Counted from the stretch's first letter, positions 50,612 through 59,707 are shown. The stretch: DNA of 59,990 nt from Aequorivita vitellina (GCF_022008365.1 NZ_JAIRBA010000026.1:1-59990); one strand, 5' to 3'. Notes: generated by a model not told the origin, from the sequence alone. A program made the numbers and translations.

Positions 50612-51184
50612 TTATTTTGAAAGGTATTCTATCAATTGGCGCATCGCTTTGCCGCGATGGCCTATTTCGCTTTTTTGTTGAAGTGTCATTTCGGCAAATG
50701 TTTTCTGGAAGCCTTTAGGTTGAAAAACTGGGTCGTAACCAAAGCCAGACTCGCCGCGGAGCTCTGCGGTTATTTCGCCTTCGCAAATACCCAGAAACAT
50801 AATGTCTTCGTGTTCCAAATTAAGTGCAATTGCTGTTTTAAAGCGAGCACTTCGGTCTTCTTTTTCTTCAAGGTTTTTTAGCAGTTTTTGAATATTTGCA
50901 TTGGAGTCATTCGAAGCCCCTGCATATCGGGCACTGTAAACACCTGGTTCGTTATTCAAGGATTTAACTTCCAAACCTGTATCGTCGGCAAAGCAGTTTA
51001 AATTGTAATTTCTGCGAACGTAATTTGCTTTTAAAATTGCGTTACCTTCAATGGTTTCGGCTGTTTCGGCAATATCTTCATTGCAGCCAATAGCGTCTAA
51101 ACTAAGTAATTCAATGTAGTGCGGTAGCATTGCTTTTACTTCGGCAAATTTATTTTTGTTGTGGGTGGCGAAGACGAGTTTCAT
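50612..51184 (-). CDS. rdgB: Non-canonical purine NTP pyrophosphatase (RdgB/HAM1)
   Basis: 190 aa. It removes dITP, XTP and other damaged purine nucleotides from the pool. The family signature is complete: LVFATHNKNKFAEV at the start, GNAILKANY, FADDTGLEVKSLNNEPGVYSARYAG (split here as FADDTGLEV and PGVYSARYAG), FGYDPVFQPKGFQKTFAEM and HRGKAM near the end. Length typical. Upstream of its own clear terminator. Confidence 0.94.
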   Translation of the reverse strand: MKLVFATHNKNKFAEVKAMLPHYIELLSLDAIGCNEDIAETAETIEGNAILKANYVRRNYNLNCFADDTGLEVKSLNNEPGVYSARYAGASNDSNANIQKLLKNLEEKEDRSARFKTAIALNLEHEDIMFLGICEGEITAELRGESGFGYDPVFQPKGFQKTFAEMTLQQKSEIGHRGKAMRQLIEYLSK

Positions 51185-51281
51185 TTATTTAGATGTTAGA
51201 TTTTAGACATGAGATAAAAGATGAATATCTTGAATTTTGAACATTGAAATTTGGAGCATTTTATTTGTGATTTGGTTTTTG

Positions 51282-51935
51282 TTATTTGGAATTTTTATAT
51301 CGCTCAATTATCTCATCCGAGGCCTTAATCGTTCTTTTAATCCACTCCATTTCAATTTCAGGTTTTTCTTCTTCGGAAAGCTGCCATTTTACGTCGCTCT
51401 GTTTCAATTTTGAAACTACACTTTGTAATATTATTGCTGCGGAAACCGAAATATTTAAACTCTCCGTAAAACCATACATCGGTATTTTTAAAAATCCATC
51501 GGCTGCATTCATCACCGTATCACTCAATCCGTCGCTCTCTTTTCCGAAGAAAAATGCACTCTTTTTTGAAACGTCAAATTCGTGCAACATCGTAGAATTA
51601 TCGTGTGGCGTAGTAGCGATAATTTGATAACCAGAGTTTTTCAAAGTTTTTATGCAATCGTTTATGGAATGGTATCGTTTAAAATTGACCCACTTTTGCG
51701 CGCCCATTGCAATTTCTTTATCAATCCGCTTGCTCACTTTTTCCTCAACAACGTGCAAATCTTGAATACCAAAAACATCACAAGTACGCATTACTGCGCT
51801 GGTGTTGTGAAGTTGGTAAACGTCTTCGGTAACTACCGTAAAATGGCGCGTCCGCTCGGAAAGCACCTTTTTAAAGCGGTCTTTTCTGCGCTCGGTTAGA
51901 TAGGTTTCTAAGTGTTTTAATAATTCTAAATCCAA
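51282..51935 (-). CDS. trmH: tRNA (guanosine-2'-O-)-methyltransferase TrmH
   Basis: 217 aa. SPOUT-class methyltransferase for Gm18 of tRNA. Marker parts: HNTSAVMRTCDVFGIQDLHVV (motif 1, Asn/Arg), FFFGKESDGLS (motif 2) and MYGFTESLNISVSAAI (motif 3, with the knot). An N-terminal extension starting MDLELLKHLETYLTERRKDRF is shared with other TrmH. Single gene, opposite to the sirtuin gene. Confidence 0.92.
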   Translation of the reverse strand: MDLELLKHLETYLTERRKDRFKKVLSERTRHFTVVTEDVYQLHNTSAVMRTCDVFGIQDLHVVEEKVSKRIDKEIAMGAQKWVNFKRYHSINDCIKTLKNSGYQIIATTPHDNSTMLHEFDVSKKSAFFFGKESDGLSDTVMNAADGFLKIPMYGFTESLNISVSAAIILQSVVSKLKQSDVKWQLSEEEKPEIEMEWIKRTIKASDEIIERYKNSK

Positions 51936-52106
51936 GGGTAAAGGGTTGTTGGGTTATTGGTAATGAACAGTTTTTTTAAAATTGTTTTCGCTTTCAATTT
52001 CGATTTCAATTTCATTAATGATTCGGCTAAGATAAAAGTTATTAGTTTAATGGTTTGTTTCAAAAATGGGCAATTTTGAATAACTTAGTCACTAAATATT
52101 TTAAAA

Positions 52107-52778
52107 ATGAAAATAGCAGTGTTAACAGGTGCCGGCGTAAGCGCTGAAAGCGGTATAAAAACTTTTAGGGATAGCAACGGACTTTGGGAGGGGCACGACG
52201 TTATGGAAGTTGCCTCGCCCGAAGGTTTTAAGCGCAATCCGGCGGCGGTGCTAGCATTTTACAACCAACGCCGAAGACAACTTTTAACCGTAAAACCCAA
52301 CGCTGCGCATTTTGCTTTGGCAAAACTTGAGAAAAAACACGACGTAACAATCATCACCCAAAACGTAGACGATTTGCACGAAAGAGCGGGCAGTACAAAT
52401 GTTATTCATCTTCACGGCGAATTGCTAAAAGCGAGAAGCACTTATGATGAAAACTTAGTTTTAGATTGGAAGGACGATTTAAATCTCGGTCATTTATGTG
52501 AACACAACCATCAACTGCGTCCACATATTGTTTGGTTTGGCGAAATGGTTCCATTAATTGAAACCGCTGCCCAAGTAGTTGAAAAAGCAGATGCAATAAT
52601 TATTGTTGGCACCTCCATGGTTGTTTATCCCGCAGCTGGGTTGGTGCAATATTCAAAACCACAAGCAAAAATATATTTTGTCGATCCAAATCCATCCATT
52701 TCTGAAAATAAAAGAATAAAGGTTTTTGCTGAAAAAGCTTCTACCGGCGTTCCAAAGGTTATTGAACTTTTACAATAG
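52107..52778 (+). CDS. NAD-dependent protein deacylase (sirtuin), zinc cysteines lost
   Basis: 223 aa. NAD-site motifs GAGVSAESGIKTFRD near residues 8-22, TQNVDDLHERAG near 93-104, catalytic His in VIHLHGEL near 111, and VGTSMVVYPAAG. YNQRRRQ near residue 54 carries the Tyr-x2-Arg pair of desuccinylase-type (class III) sirtuins. The region after LHGEL, where four zinc cysteines normally sit, has only one Cys (LGHLCEHNH), so the zinc ribbon is missing. A likely protein desuccinylase or deacetylase. The next gene starts 7 bp after its stop. Confidence 0.9.
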   Translation: MKIAVLTGAGVSAESGIKTFRDSNGLWEGHDVMEVASPEGFKRNPAAVLAFYNQRRRQLLTVKPNAAHFALAKLEKKHDVTIITQNVDDLHERAGSTNVIHLHGELLKARSTYDENLVLDWKDDLNLGHLCEHNHQLRPHIVWFGEMVPLIETAAQVVEKADAIIIVGTSMVVYPAAGLVQYSKPQAKIYFVDPNPSISENKRIKVFAEKASTGVPKVIELLQ

Positions 52779-52785
52779 AAATTTT

Positions 52786-53349
52786 ATGTTGCCCGAAGAT
52801 TTAAAAGAAAGATTAATGGAGGTTGACAGCAGCCGCGCTAAGCGAATGGAGATTGGTTTATGGATAACCAAGAAACCACATTATGTGCGTGAAACGCTGC
52901 AGTGGTGTTTTACCGAAGACAGTGAGTTATTGGTTCAATCTGCTTGGGTACTAGAGGTTATTTGTAAGCATAAAGCAAAAAACTTCTTTAAATATATGCA
53001 TCTATTTTTTGAGGCACTTCCCAATATACAAAATGATTCTGCATTGCGATCAAGTGCAAAAATTTGCGAAATGCTTTGTCATTACCATTTTATGCATGAC
53101 TTTGGTATTGTTTTAGAAGTTCTAGATGAAAACGAAAGACAAATAATTACCGAATGTTGTTTTGATTGGCTAATCACAGACCAGAAAGTGGCCTGCCAAG
53201 CCCCGGCAATGCAATGCCTTTACTATTTGGGATGGGATCACGACAAAAAATGGATATATCCCGATTTGAAAAATATTCTACTAAAAAATGCGCCCAATAA
53301 AAGTGCTGGGTATCAAGCCCGAGCTCGAAAAATTTTAAAACGCATTTAA
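52786..53349 (+). CDS. HEAT-like helical protein, function unknown
   Basis: 187 aa from ATG 52786 (MLPEDLKERLMEVDSS), 7 bp after the sirtuin stop; a start at 52726 would overlap the sirtuin C-terminus in another frame. Mostly helices with short repeated pairs (LVQSAWVLEVICKHKAKNFFKY, ALRSSAKICEMLCHYHF), as in HEAT/ARM-like proteins. It is sometimes annotated near adenylosuccinate lyase in relatives, but no lyase motif is present. Probably in one operon with the sirtuin. Confidence 0.8.
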   Translation: MLPEDLKERLMEVDSSRAKRMEIGLWITKKPHYVRETLQWCFTEDSELLVQSAWVLEVICKHKAKNFFKYMHLFFEALPNIQNDSALRSSAKICEMLCHYHFMHDFGIVLEVLDENERQIITECCFDWLITDQKVACQAPAMQCLYYLGWDHDKKWIYPDLKNILLKNAPNKSAGYQARARKILKRI

Positions 53350-53441
53350 TCTTTTTCTTTTTACAAAAGTTAAAATTAAGTTTATCGCTTTTTATAAAAC
53401 GCGATATTTTTTAGCTTTACATAACTTTAAAAACTACCAAA

Positions 53442-53918
53442 ATGAATTACAGAGTTTTACTTATTTCAATTTTCTCTTTAATTGTTGCAGCTTCCTGCAA
53501 AGAACCCAATAATAAAACCACCGAACCCATCACTCCTGCTGAAACGCGAGCCACAATGGAATACAATGAAAACCGGTTAGATACAGTTGCCGAACATACC
53601 CAAATTAACGAAGACTTTAGTTTTAGCGGCGGCGGAACCGATCCGTTTTGGACAGTAGAATTTAAAGGTGGGCAAATTCATTTTACAGCACCGGGCGAAA
53701 CACTTAGGTCCTTTGTCGCACCGATTCCAGAACCGGAAATTTCAGGGAATACTACTAAATACATCGCTACATCGCATCGCGTTTTGATGGAAGTTTTATT
53801 AACAAAAGAAGAATGTATAACGCCTACAAATAGCAAAAAGAATACGCACAAAGTAAAAGTTTCTATTAAACCCAAAGCCGCGGAAGATTTTAATTATTAC
53901 TACGGTTGCGGCTCCTAG
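53442..53918 (+). CDS. Hypothetical lipoprotein, COG3650-like
   Basis: 158 aa. The lipobox signal is MNYRVLLISIFSLIVAASC. The mature part contains FSGGGTDPFWTVEFKGGQIHF, close to the GTEPFWSV motif of small envelope lipoproteins of COG3650 type, and ends with a CGS motif. The Cys in KEECITPT and YGCGS could pair. Function unknown. The bidirectional terminator at 53973-54011 follows. Confidence 0.8.
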   Translation: MNYRVLLISIFSLIVAASCKEPNNKTTEPITPAETRATMEYNENRLDTVAEHTQINEDFSFSGGGTDPFWTVEFKGGQIHFTAPGETLRSFVAPIPEPEISGNTTKYIATSHRVLMEVLLTKEECITPTNSKKNTHKVKVSIKPKAAEDFNYYYGCGS

Positions 53919-53972
53919 ATTTAAAGTGATATTGATTCAAATCAATTTGCTTTAAATTACAACTTGTAAATA

Positions 53973-54011
53973 AAAAAACCTCATAACTTTTAAAGAGCTA
54001 TGAGGTTTTTT
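53973..54011. terminator. Bidirectional terminator
   Basis: AAAAAACCTCATA (53973-53985) and TATGAGGTTTTTT (53999-54011) form a long stem flanked by A and T runs on both sides, between the lipoprotein gene (plus) and the 47-aa gene (minus). Confidence 0.9.
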
Positions 54012-54026
54012 CGTAAAACGCACATA

Positions 54027-54170
54027 CTATGCAGTATCTCGCGGTTGATGGTTTTCCTTCCGTTCCTTTACTTGGTGGTTAATATCTTTGCCTTGTGTAG
54101 CGCTTTTATTTATTGCCTGCTCCTTCTTGCTTTGTTTTTCCTGTTCAAGATTTTTTTCTGATTTATTCAT
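54027..54170 (-). CDS. Small hydrophilic protein (47 aa)
   Basis: 47 codons starting at ATG 54170 (MNKSEKNLEQEKQSKKEQAI) and ending TAG at 54027. It is rich in Lys, Glu, Gln and Asn with no hydrophobic segment, like small stress-related or intrinsically disordered proteins. It lies between the bidirectional terminator and the DUF421 gene. It is too short for many gene finders, but the frame is clean and terminator-linked. Function unknown; a role in stress protection is only a guess. Confidence 0.6.
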   Translation of the reverse strand: MNKSEKNLEQEKQSKKEQAINKSATQGKDINHQVKERKENHQPRDTA

Positions 54171-54248
54171 AACATTTGTTTTTTTTATTTAAGTGAAAAG
54201 TTACACAACACAATGCTGTAAATCAAAACTTTAAAACAGAATTAACAC

Positions 54249-54770
54249 TTAACGCTGCACATTTTTTAGCAGATAATCTTCAACTTGTATGTTTTCATCA
54301 TTGGTGTGTAAAACTGCAATATCGCCTGTAGATTCAAAAATTACAGCTCGTATTTGGTTAAGTTCTAAAACATTAGCTTCTCGCAATTTTGCCCGTAGAT
54401 CAGACTCTGTAACCCTCGCCTTTCGTAAATTATGGTGAAGTATTTCTCTACCATCCATTAAAAGCAGCGGTTGGTTGTCTATTACGGTTTGTACTATTTT
54501 AAAGCGACGCAACATCGCTACCGAAATTTGTAATAGATACACAGCCGCTAATCCCACAATGCCTTGTAATAGACTCACCGATTTTGATAAAACCGTAGTT
54601 GCTATTACCGAACCAATAGCCACAGTCATAGCAAAATCAAAACTGCTCATTTTTGAAAAACTTCGTTTACCAGCCAATCGCGTAAATAGTATCACGGCAA
54701 AATATATTCCTATAGCTGAAAGTACAATTGCTAATAAAGAGGTGTTGGATGCTTCAAACCATTTTTCCAT
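54249..54770 (-). CDS. DUF421 (YetF-like) membrane protein
   Basis: 173 aa. Three membrane helices at the N-terminus with RLAGKRSFSKMSSFDFAMTVAIGS, the DUF421 signature, then the small soluble domain with DNQPLLLMDGREILHHNLRKARVTESDL. Bacillus relatives (YetF/YdfS) act in spore or stress-related membrane functions; the role here is unknown. It lies upstream of the 47-aa gene on the same strand (78-bp gap). Confidence 0.88.
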   Translation of the reverse strand: MEKWFEASNTSLLAIVLSAIGIYFAVILFTRLAGKRSFSKMSSFDFAMTVAIGSVIATTVLSKSVSLLQGIVGLAAVYLLQISVAMLRRFKIVQTVIDNQPLLLMDGREILHHNLRKARVTESDLRAKLREANVLELNQIRAVIFESTGDIAVLHTNDENIQVEDYLLKNVQR

Positions 54771-54797
54771 GTTTTAGGTGTTTTAGATTAATTTGTA

Positions 54798-55997
54798 TTA
54801 TCTATTAAATTTATAATATTCTAAATAAGGGTGCGGTGTGTTGTTGATAGCATCTACAATGGCTTCCATTCCCATTACACTAAAAGTTATTCCGTTGCCG
54901 CCAAAACCCAAAATATAATGTTCGTTTTTATTAGGATCAGGTTTCCCAAAATATGGCAAACCGTCCTTCGTTTCGCCAAAAGTACCCGCCCACGAATAAT
55001 CTGCAACGAATGGAATTTCGGGAAAACACTTCGAAAAACTTTTAGTCAATGCTTTTTCCTTTTTGGGAAGCAAAGCGTCACGACGGGTGGCATTTTTAAA
55101 ATCGCTATCGCCACCGCCCATTACAATTCGCCCGTCGTTTGTACTTCTAAAATACAAATAAGGCGAATCTGTATTCCAGTAAATATGTTTTTTGAAAGCA
55201 TTCGGAATGTTTTCATACGCTTCCGAAGCTAAAGCAAACGTACTTTTTAAATCTACTATTTTCTCTTTAATCGTCTCGACACTTTCGTAGCCGGTGCAAT
55301 GCACAACGTCGTCAACCTCAATTAAAATACCCGCATTGGTTTTGGCTGTAATTTTATGCTCTTCAAATTTTAAACTTTTAACAGTGGTTCTATCGTAAAT
55401 TTGAACGCCTCGTTTGGCACAATACGTTAATAAATCATTTGCAAGTTTATATACATCCATCACGGCCCCAGCTTCAGATTCAATTGCGGCGTACGCCTTT
55501 AAACCAAGTTTTTCCAATTCATTTTTTGAAAGCCATTTCACCTTAAAACCGTGTTCTTTACGCGCTTCAAATTCGTCTTTTAAAAAACTGACATCTTTTT
55601 TAGACGAAGTAAAATACACACTATATTTCTGTTGAAAACCGCAATCGCTTTTTACTTCATCTATAATTTCCCTTAAGTGAAAAATAGCTTTTTTACAATT
55701 TTGATAACTTGAAACCGCACACGTAAGACCAACTTGCTCAATTAGTTTATGAAGCGGAACATCAATTTCATATTGCAACATTGAAGTACTGGCAGCAGTG
55801 CTCCCGTTGCACACATCGCGACGATCTACAACAACAATTTTCTTGCCTTCTCTTAAGAGTTGATAAGCGATAAGCGCTCCCGTAATGCCAGCGCCAATTA
55901 TTAAAACGTCAGATGAAATAGACTCTTTTAGAGACGGGTAACTCTGTGATAGCGAATTTTTAATTAACCAAAACGGCTCGTTAGAACGAACATCCAT
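54798..55997 (-). CDS. FAD-dependent oxidoreductase (DAO family)
   Basis: 399 aa. The FAD motif GAGITGALIAYQLL near residues 33-46 is followed by VVVDRRDVCNGSTAASTSMLQYE, as in D-amino-acid-oxidase/glycine-oxidase-like enzymes. A late FAD-contact part is WAGTFGETKDGLPYFG and ILGFGGNGITFSVMG. It probably oxidises an amine or amino-acid-like substrate, which is unknown. It sits upstream of DUF421 in the same direction, with a 27-bp gap, so co-transcription is possible. Confidence 0.88.
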   Translation of the reverse strand: MDVRSNEPFWLIKNSLSQSYPSLKESISSDVLIIGAGITGALIAYQLLREGKKIVVVDRRDVCNGSTAASTSMLQYEIDVPLHKLIEQVGLTCAVSSYQNCKKAIFHLREIIDEVKSDCGFQQKYSVYFTSSKKDVSFLKDEFEARKEHGFKVKWLSKNELEKLGLKAYAAIESEAGAVMDVYKLANDLLTYCAKRGVQIYDRTTVKSLKFEEHKITAKTNAGILIEVDDVVHCTGYESVETIKEKIVDLKSTFALASEAYENIPNAFKKHIYWNTDSPYLYFRSTNDGRIVMGGGDSDFKNATRRDALLPKKEKALTKSFSKCFPEIPFVADYSWAGTFGETKDGLPYFGKPDPNKNEHYILGFGGNGITFSVMGMEAIVDAINNTPHPYLEYYKFNR

Positions 55998-56188
55998 AGT
56001 TGAAACTTTTCTTAAAATTAGAAAATCTTAGCATTCGTAAATTCACTTTAATATTTATTTAATGTTTTACAGTTGAAGTTCTTAAAATTATTCAAGAAAT
56101 ACGTTAAACACATCTCAATTGTGAATTTTATAAGAATATGTTGCCAACTTAAAATTTAGTTTTATTGAAAATTGAAAAAATAAAGTAT

Positions 56189-56671
56189 ATGAAAACAACA
56201 AACGAAAAAGCTAAAGAACACAACCACGACAAACTTGTAGATAACCTTCAAGAATTGTTAGAGAAAAATTACGATGCTCAAAAAGGTTTTACCAAAGCGA
56301 TGGAGGACGCAAAGAGCACCAACCTAAAAACGTTTTTAAAGCACCAAGCTGCACAACGCAACCGTTTTGCTACGGAACTTGATCATCAAATTAGAAGTTT
56401 AAATGAAACACCAAAAGAGAGCGGCAGCTTTACAGGCGATTTGCACAGAACTTGGATAGATATTAAAAGTGCCGTAGCCGGAAATACCGATGAGGCAGTT
56501 TTAGAAGAATGTATTCGCGGCGAAAAAGCCAGTTGGGATGAATATAATGAAAAATTAAAAGAGGAAAACTTCCCTCCAAATATTTCAAGCGTACTACAAA
56601 AACAAGCGACTGAAATTCACAACACACTTAACCGCGTAAAAACTTTAGAAGATCTTGCCGATGCCGATTAA
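56189..56671 (+). CDS. PA2169 family four-helix-bundle protein (DUF2383)
   Basis: 160 aa from ATG 56189 (MKTTNEKAKEHNHDKLVDNL); an upstream TTG at 56165 is less likely. The pattern (LQELLEKNYDAQKGFTKAMED, FLKHQAAQRNRFATELDHQI, ECIRGEKASWDEYNEKLKEE) fits the ferritin-like DUF2383/PA2169 family, which is often stress-induced. Metal-binding His/Glu are not complete, so no iron role is claimed. A good terminator follows at 56706-56736. Confidence 0.88.
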   Translation: MKTTNEKAKEHNHDKLVDNLQELLEKNYDAQKGFTKAMEDAKSTNLKTFLKHQAAQRNRFATELDHQIRSLNETPKESGSFTGDLHRTWIDIKSAVAGNTDEAVLEECIRGEKASWDEYNEKLKEENFPPNISSVLQKQATEIHNTLNRVKTLEDLADAD

Positions 56672-56705
56672 ATCAGCACTATGAAGAAGAAAAAAGGCAA
56701 GATAA

Positions 56706-56736
56706 AAAGCCCTGAAACTTAATTGTTTCGGGGCTT
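56706..56736 (+). terminator. Terminator of the PA2169-type gene, possibly bidirectional
   Basis: AAAGCCCTGAAAC (56706-56718) and GTTTCGGGGCTTT (56724-56736) form a 13-bp stem with one mismatch; it lies between this gene and the convergent MBL-rhodanese gene. Confidence 0.85.
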
Positions 56737-56762
56737 TCCGATTTAGTGTGTTTTACAAAAAA

Positions 56763-58148
56763 TTACGACTCTACTGGAATTCCTGCATTTTTAATTGCGG
56801 CAAAACCGCCAGCCACATCTACTACATTATGAATTCCGCGGCTCTTTAAAATAGAAGCAGCAATTACGGAGCGGTAGCCGCCAGCACAGTGTATGTAGCA
56901 TTTTTCGTCTTCTGGAAAATCGTTTAAATAGTCGTTTAAAAATCCAAGTGGTGTAAGTTTAGCCATCGGCAAATGCGCTCCTGCATATTCGCCATCATTT
57001 CGAACATCAAATACAGGAACGTTGCTTTCTAGCTTTTCTTTGAATGTTTCGGCTTCAACAGACTCCAACGTATCTATTTCCTTTCCGGCTTCTTTCCAAG
57101 CTTCAATGCCACCATTTAAAAAGCCCAAAGTGCTATCAAAACCAACTCTGGACAATCTGGTTATGGCTTCTTCTTCTCTTCCTGGTGAAACTACCAGCAA
57201 TATTTTTTGTTCCACATTGGCCAATAACGCGCCAACCCAAGGTGCAAATCCCCCGTCTAAACCTATAAATATAGATCGCGGAATATGTGCGTTTATATAA
57301 TCTTTTTGATGACGAACATCTAAAATTACAGCATCAGTTTCATTTGCCAACCGTTCAAATACCTCAGGATTTAACGGTGTAGTGCCTTGTGCTACAACTT
57401 CATTAAAATTGGTGTAACCTTCACGGTTCAATTTTACGTTCATTGGGAAGTATAGCGGCGGCGGTGCCAATCCATCGGTTACTTCTTTTATAAACTCGTT
57501 TCGAGTCATATTTTCCCGAAGAGCGTAATTCATTCTTTTTTGATTCCCTAAAGTGTCAACAGTTTCCTTCATCATATTTTTTCCACAGGCAGAACCAGCG
57601 CCGTGTGCGGGGTACACAATTACATCGTCTGCCAGCGGCATAATTTTATCACGAAGGCTGTCAAACAAAATTCCCGCTAAATCTTCCTGCGTCATTTCAT
57701 TGGCTTTCTGCGCCAAATCGGGACGGCCCACATCGCCCAAAAACAGGGTGTCGCCACTAAAGATTGCATAATCTTTTCCGCTTTCATCTTTAAGTAAATA
57801 GGTCGTACTTTCCATGGTATGTCCGGGCGTGTGCAATGCAGTAATTGTTACGTTGCCAAGCTTAAATACTTCACCATCCTTCGCAATTAATGTTTTAAAA
57901 GTAGGATTTGCGAGCGGGCCGTATACTATTTCAGCACCAGTTTGTTGGGCTAGCGTTATATGTCCACTCACAAAATCTGCGTGAAAGTGAGTTTCAAAAA
58001 TATACTTAATTGTTGCGTTGTCGTTTTTGGCGCGGTCCAAATATGGCTTGGTTTCACGCAAAGGATCAATTATGGCCACTTCGCCGTTGCTTTCAATATA
58101 ATATGCACCTTGCGAAAGGCATCCGGTATAAATTTGTTCTACCTTCAT
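56763..58148 (-). CDS. Second MBL-fold hydrolase with two rhodanese domains
   Basis: 461 aa from ATG 58148 (MKVEQIYTGCLSQGAYY). Longer ORF starts would include the promoter box at 58166-58173. The MBL domain has THFHADFVSGHITLA, HTPGHTMESTTYLL, FSGDTLFLGDVGRPDL and YPAHGAGSACGKNM. The first rhodanese domain lacks the Cys (LLVVSPGREEEA) and the second has IHCAGGYRSVIAAS. It is a paralogue of 19119 (similar order and motifs). A role in persulfide oxidation and sulfur transfer is expected. It stands alone. Confidence 0.9.
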   Translation of the reverse strand: MKVEQIYTGCLSQGAYYIESNGEVAIIDPLRETKPYLDRAKNDNATIKYIFETHFHADFVSGHITLAQQTGAEIVYGPLANPTFKTLIAKDGEVFKLGNVTITALHTPGHTMESTTYLLKDESGKDYAIFSGDTLFLGDVGRPDLAQKANEMTQEDLAGILFDSLRDKIMPLADDVIVYPAHGAGSACGKNMMKETVDTLGNQKRMNYALRENMTRNEFIKEVTDGLAPPPLYFPMNVKLNREGYTNFNEVVAQGTTPLNPEVFERLANETDAVILDVRHQKDYINAHIPRSIFIGLDGGFAPWVGALLANVEQKILLVVSPGREEEAITRLSRVGFDSTLGFLNGGIEAWKEAGKEIDTLESVEAETFKEKLESNVPVFDVRNDGEYAGAHLPMAKLTPLGFLNDYLNDFPEDEKCYIHCAGGYRSVIAASILKSRGIHNVVDVAGGFAAIKNAGIPVES

Positions 58149-58165
58149 TATTTTTCTGTTTTTGG

Positions 58166-58173
58166 CAAATATA
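58166..58173 (-). promoter_or_regulatory. -7 box of the second MBL-rhodanese gene
   Basis: Minus-strand TATATTTG, a perfect TAnnTTTG match, 18 bp before the ATG at 58148. It supports the shorter start. No GTAAC-N4-GTTAC dyad is upstream of it, unlike the cytochrome promoter. Confidence 0.5.
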
Positions 58174-58289
58174 ACGATAGTATCTCCCAAAAATAAAACC
58201 TCAGAATTCAAAGTGTCCTTTTTCACATAACTTTTGCATTTAGACTTCTAACTTATTTTATCTTTACCCGTTAACCTAAAAAATCAATT

Positions 58290-58622
58290 ATGAAAAAACT
58301 AATGTTTATCCTATTAACGGTACTTATTGCTTCTTGTTCAACAGAGAACAAACAGGAAGAAGTAATTCGCGAATTAGCTAAAAAAGATGCTATTGAGAAA
58401 TTACAACTTCCCGAAGGCACAAAATTTAGCGACGAAAATATTGATGTAACCGAAACCGAAACGGGAGAAGGTTCTATCGGCGTAACTTATTTGGTTAAAG
58501 TAACTATTAAATCGCAAGACCGCGATGGTAACGAAATAGTTAAAACCCACACCTTTAATTATAAAAAAGTAGGTGAAGGTGGCCTCGCACCTCAGGATTA
58601 CGAACTCACTTCATTTGAATAA
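58290..58622 (+). CDS. Hypothetical lipoprotein
   Basis: 110 aa. Lipobox signal MKKLMFILLTVLIASC. The mature part is acidic with a small mixed fold (IDVTETETGEGSIGVTYLVKVTIKSQ). No known domain. It precedes the M28 peptidase gene by 17 bp in the same direction, so they are likely co-transcribed. Function unknown. Confidence 0.8.
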   Translation: MKKLMFILLTVLIASCSTENKQEEVIRELAKKDAIEKLQLPEGTKFSDENIDVTETETGEGSIGVTYLVKVTIKSQDRDGNEIVKTHTFNYKKVGEGGLAPQDYELTSFE

Positions 58623-58639
58623 CCCCAGTTAATATAGCT

Positions 58640-59650
58640 ATGAAAATTTTATTTATTGCAGCAATTTCCTCGTTAATATTTTCTTGCAATTCTGCACAGA
58701 AAACTATCGATTCAAAAGATAAAAGCGTTCAATACGCAAATTCAATAACCGCACAGGAACTTAAAGACCTTTTGTACGTGTACGCCGGTGACGAAATGGA
58801 AGGCCGAATGACTGGCTCTAAAGGTCAGAAAATGGCAGCAGAATTTATCCGTGATTTTTACAAAAAAGAAGGAATTGCCGCCGCTCCGGGAACTGAAGAT
58901 TATTACCAATACATTCCCGCTACTTTTTTTGAAGGTCGAAGAGATCCGCAGGAAACTGAAAATGTAGTGGCTTTTATTAAAGGTTCCGAAAAACCCGAAG
59001 AAATTATTGTAATCTCTGCGCATTTAGACCACGTTGGCGTTGATAACAGTGGTAATGTTTTTAATGGCGCCGATGACGACGGCAGTGGTACTGTCGCTAT
59101 TATGGAAATCGCCCAAGCCTTTAAGCAAGCTGTAAAAGATGGACATCCGCCAAAAAGGTCGATTCTATTTCTGCACGTTACCGGTGAAGAAATAGGTCTT
59201 TACGGCTCGCGTTATTACACCGAAAACCCTTTATTTCCGTTGGAAAACACGGTTTGTAATTTAAATATAGATATGATTGGCAGAATTGATCCCGATAAAA
59301 TAGACAATCCAAATTACATCTATTTAATAGGAAGCAATAAATTGAGTCAGGAATTGCAGGATGTTTCCAGCGCTATGAACGATAAATACACACATTTGGA
59401 GTTGGATTATAAATATGACGATCCAAACGATCCAAACCGTTTTTATTACCGAAGTGACCATTATAATTTTGCAAAAAACGATGTGCCGATAATTTTCTAT
59501 TTCAATGGCGTTCACGAAGATTATCACAAAATTACCGATACGCCAGATAAAATTGAATACGACTTATTAGCAAAACGCACCAAGTTAATATTTCATACTG
59601 CTTGGAAAATTGCCAATCGCGAAAACAGAATAGTAGTAGATCAGAAATAA
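58640..59650 (+). CDS. M28 family zinc aminopeptidase (exported)
   Basis: 336 aa. The signal (MKILFIAAISSLIFSC) has a lipobox cysteine, so it is probably an envelope lipoprotein. The zinc ligands and catalytic parts of M28 are visible: ISAHLDHVGVD (near 126), GADDDGSGTVA, HVTGEEIGLYGSRY (catalytic Glu and metal Glu), NIDMIGRID and GVHEDYHKITDTPDKI with the late His. It removes amino acids from peptides in the periplasm or at the cell surface. The terminator at 59674-59707 follows. Confidence 0.92.
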   Translation: MKILFIAAISSLIFSCNSAQKTIDSKDKSVQYANSITAQELKDLLYVYAGDEMEGRMTGSKGQKMAAEFIRDFYKKEGIAAAPGTEDYYQYIPATFFEGRRDPQETENVVAFIKGSEKPEEIIVISAHLDHVGVDNSGNVFNGADDDGSGTVAIMEIAQAFKQAVKDGHPPKRSILFLHVTGEEIGLYGSRYYTENPLFPLENTVCNLNIDMIGRIDPDKIDNPNYIYLIGSNKLSQELQDVSSAMNDKYTHLELDYKYDDPNDPNRFYYRSDHYNFAKNDVPIIFYFNGVHEDYHKITDTPDKIEYDLLAKRTKLIFHTAWKIANRENRIVVDQK

Positions 59651-59673
59651 GATGTATTTGAAAAATTGATTTG

Positions 59674-59707
59674 AAAAATTCTTCCTCAAAAAGGGAGAAT
59701 TTTTTTT
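59674..59707 (+). terminator. Terminator of the M28 peptidase gene
   Basis: AAAAATTCTTCC (59674-59685) and GGGAGAATTTTTT (59693-59705) form a stem of about 11 bp followed by TTTG on the plus strand. Confidence 0.85.
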
